A stretch of 64,000 nt of DNA from Chersky-840 sp963764205. Its GTDB lineage: Bacteria; Actinomycetota; Acidimicrobiia; Acidimicrobiales; UBA8190. Each line of letters opens with the position of its first letter. The stretch's first letter is position 1. Below, in pieces: positions 60,932-64,000 of the stretch. The stretch lies in contig CAVXRN010000006.1 of assembly GCA_963764205.1 (NCBI GenBank), positions 496,001-560,000 on the forward strand, read 5' to 3'. Below the pieces are notes generated by a model, which saw only the letters and a list, made by a program, of their open reading frames with translations, was not told the origin of the DNA and searched no databases. The position numbers and the translations under genes are program-made.

Positions 60932-62191
60932 TCAGGTGCTGAAGCGCACGACCGTGCCGGGGTTCGACGTCGTCCCCCACAGCGTGCCCGCGTCGTCGAC
61001 GACCAACTGCCGGATCACGCCCGGGACCTGTACCGGTTGGCCCACCTGCCGGCCCGTGGCGGGGTCGAGCGCCACCACCACCCCTTGTTGACCGTCGGCC
61101 ACCCACAGCCGACCGTGCCAGACCGCCACCATCTCGGGGTTGGCGGGAACACCGCCACCGGCACCGCCCACGACGTCGGTCGCCGTCGTGCGCATCGTGG
61201 CCGGGTCGACGCGCGACACCGATCCTGACTTCACGTTGGCCACCCACACCGACCCGTCGCCCACCCCGACGCCGAAGGGGCCCTGACCCACGTCGACGGT
61301 CCGCCAGTGCAGCGCGCCGCCGACCGGCCGGGGGTCGACGCGGGTGAGTGAGTCGGTCTGGCCGCTCACCCACACCCCGCCGGGCCCGATGGCCATGCGC
61401 ACGGCGCCGTCGGGAAGCGTGCCCGTCGCCTGCACGTCGTCGGTGCGCGGGTCGATGAGGCTCACCGACCCGGCCACGAGGCTCGCCACCCAGACCCCTC
61501 CGTCCCCCGCCGCCAGGGCGACGGGCCCCTCGGGCACCGGTATCGGCGACCCGACCACGGTGGCGGTGGCCGGGTCGATCTGCCACACCAGGCTCCCGGC
61601 GATGTCGGCCACCCAGATGCGGCCGAAGCCCGACACCACCGAGATCGGCCGTCCCCCCAGGTGCAGGGGTCGACCGAGCGCCGCGCCGGTCGCCGCGTCG
61701 AAGTGCCGGACCGTCCCGTCGTGATCGTCGGCCAGCCAGCCCCCGGTCGAGTCGAACGCCACCGACGCCGCCTCGGTGCCGATGACCGACTGCACCGTGG
61801 CCGGACCACCGGCGCCGGGACCAGAGAATGCCAGGGCGTCGATGGCGACCTCCATCCCGATGACCAGGGCGAGGCCGAGGGTGACGACGACGACCACGCC
61901 GCGCCGCGTGAGCTTCAGACGAGACGGGGATCGACGGCGCGCGGCGAGCGGGCGAGGTGCGGGCGGCGGGTCCGCCGCCAATGTTCGAAGCGTCTCCTGC
62001 GGCGTGCGCGCCCGACCCGACTGCGTCGGTCGCCGCCGCGCCGTCGCGTCGCGTGTCGAGTCATCTCTCGCCGGTCGTGGTGCGTGGGGGGCCGGGTCGA
62101 GGTCGTCGAAGTCGAAGGGAGCGGAAGTGCCCCGGGAGGGTCGATCGAGTGTCGGGGCCCGGCGCCGGAGCTGATTCCCCGCTGGGGTCAC
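60932..62191 (-). CDS. Membrane-anchored beta-propeller protein
   Basis: This protein has 419 residues from GTG 62191. A charged, Pro/Arg-rich cytoplasmic tail (about 1-90) leads to one membrane helix (about 93-113) and an extracytoplasmic beta-propeller (about 130-419). Repeats of about 42 residues carry motifs such as GRIWVADIAGSLVW, GGVWVASLVAGSVS and GSVWVANVKSGSVS, similar to NHL or Virginiamycin B lyase-like propellers. No kinase domain is attached, unlike PknD-type sensors. A sensor or binding role at the cell surface is likely; the ligand is unknown. It is divergent from the carboxylase gene. Confidence 0.8.
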   Translation of the reverse strand: MTPAGNQLRRRAPTLDRPSRGTSAPFDFDDLDPAPHAPRPARDDSTRDATARRRPTQSGRARTPQETLRTLAADPPPAPRPLAARRRSPSRLKLTRRGVVVVVTLGLALVIGMEVAIDALAFSGPGAGGPATVQSVIGTEAASVAFDSTGGWLADDHDGTVRHFDAATGAALGRPLHLGGRPISVVSGFGRIWVADIAGSLVWQIDPATATVVGSPIPVPEGPVALAAGDGGVWVASLVAGSVSLIDPRTDDVQATGTLPDGAVRMAIGPGGVWVSGQTDSLTRVDPRPVGGALHWRTVDVGQGPFGVGVGDGSVWVANVKSGSVSRVDPATMRTTATDVVGGAGGGVPANPEMVAVWHGRLWVADGQQGVVVALDPATGRQVGQPVQVPGVIRQLVVDDAGTLWGTTSNPGTVVRFST

Positions 62192-62250
62192 CGCTCCATC
62201 CTTGTCGTGTGCCGGTCCGCGCTGGGTGATCCCCGGGCGCGGACCTCCGG

Positions 62251-62256
62251 TAGCCT
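62251..62256 (+). promoter_or_regulatory. -10 box (TAGCCT) of the carboxylase beta subunit gene
   Basis: TAGCCT ends 8 nt before ATG 62265, with no ribosome-binding site. A -35 box is not evident. Confidence 0.5.
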
Positions 62257-62264
62257 CGGGGCCC

Positions 62265-63817
<1,553 letters not shown>

Positions 63818-63821
<4 letters not shown>

Positions 63822-64000
63822 GCGAGGCCACCTCGCCCGGCGCGCCGGTGGTCCTCTCGGTACGACCCGAGCCCGAGCCCGCCGTCCTGGCGGCCATTGT
63901 CGCCGCGGTCGAAGAGGCATGGCCCCGTCCGGTTCCCGCCGACGATGAAGCGCCGACGCAACCGGTGTGGCGTTTCAGCGGTCGGTGGTGGACGCAGCCC
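63818..64000 (+). CDS. accE: Acyl-CoA carboxylase epsilon subunit, 3' end outside the window
   Basis: The frame starts at GTG 63818, overlapping the beta-subunit stop, and runs 61 codons to the window edge. The start MSEATSPGAPVVLSVRPEPE and the final WRFSGRWWTQP match the actinobacterial epsilon subunit, a short protein that binds and stabilises the beta-alpha complex. Only a few residues are likely to be missing. Its presence supports an actinobacterial origin and a three-subunit carboxylase. Confidence 0.8.

Overview
The window comes from a high-GC chromosome with actinobacterial traits: GTG starts are frequent, stop and start codons often overlap (ATGA/GTGA), and many start codons lie only 6-9 nt behind a TANNNT -10 box with no Shine-Dalgarno, which indicates leaderless mRNAs. 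It also carries a MarP-like protease, bacterial GH15 trehalase/glucoamylase homologues and an acyl-CoA carboxylase epsilon subunit. The gene mix (divergent haem-copper oxidase with cupredoxin and Sco proteins, crotonyl-CoA carboxylase/reductase, many LLM, cupin and MBL enzymes) fits an environmental actinobacterium, probably of the Acidimicrobiia. That placement is an inference. No plasmid, phage, IS or CRISPR signatures were seen.

Layout. 1-2720: an MMPL transporter (cut by the window edge) divergent from a TetR regulator. 2822-14785: a respiratory island with a Sco-membrane fusion, a lipoprotein, CtaG, a CuA-like cupredoxin, oxidase subunits II, I and III, a 37-residue membrane peptide and a second CtaG. 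It faces a convergent haem O synthase (ctaB), a second Sco and an anchored protein. Subunit I lacks the usual D- and K-channel residues. 14900-24500: small regulatory and metabolic genes, including a CGNR regulator facing a promoter region packed with GGTCA half-sites, a GlxA/isonitrile-hydratase-like pair, a large secreted repeat protein, and a GNAT/Gfo-Idh pair sharing a symmetric promoter. 24580-34513: a minus-strand block with a PAS-GGDEF-EAL protein, amine oxidase, PAP2, 5-oxoprolinase (pxpBC, pxpA), a ThDP enzyme and a GlcD-like flavoprotein. 34629-44951: MarP protease, GH15 enzyme, MBL hydrolase, PhyH dioxygenase, enoyl-CoA hydratase, esterase, lipoprotein and hydrolase. 44971-52358: two tRNA-Ser genes, VOC, nitronate monooxygenase, peroxiredoxin, cupin, a second GH15, an apparent deletion scar (truncated GNAT next to a 5'-truncated DUF2156 gene), tadA and the SRP RNA. 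52494-55166: dnaX-recR. 55182-57660: a DNA methyltransferase with a candidate nuclease partner. 57778-64000: thiolase, ccr, epimerase, an anchored beta-propeller protein and the carboxylase beta and epsilon subunits.

How the genes fit together. The respiratory island would build one copper/haem A oxidase: CtaB makes haem O, the Sco and CtaG proteins insert copper, and the cupredoxin may pass electrons. The final block fits C4/C3 acyl-CoA metabolism (thiolase, crotonyl-CoA reductive carboxylation, epimerisation, acyl-CoA carboxylation), although the biotinylated alpha subunit is not here. The 29-34.5 kb operon pairs 2-hydroxy-acid oxidation and 2-oxo-acid decarboxylation with 5-oxoproline hydrolysis. 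The best candidates for something new are the channel-less oxidase with its altered CuA-like partner and small ORF, the GGTCA-rich regulatory region, and the methyltransferase/nuclease-like pair.
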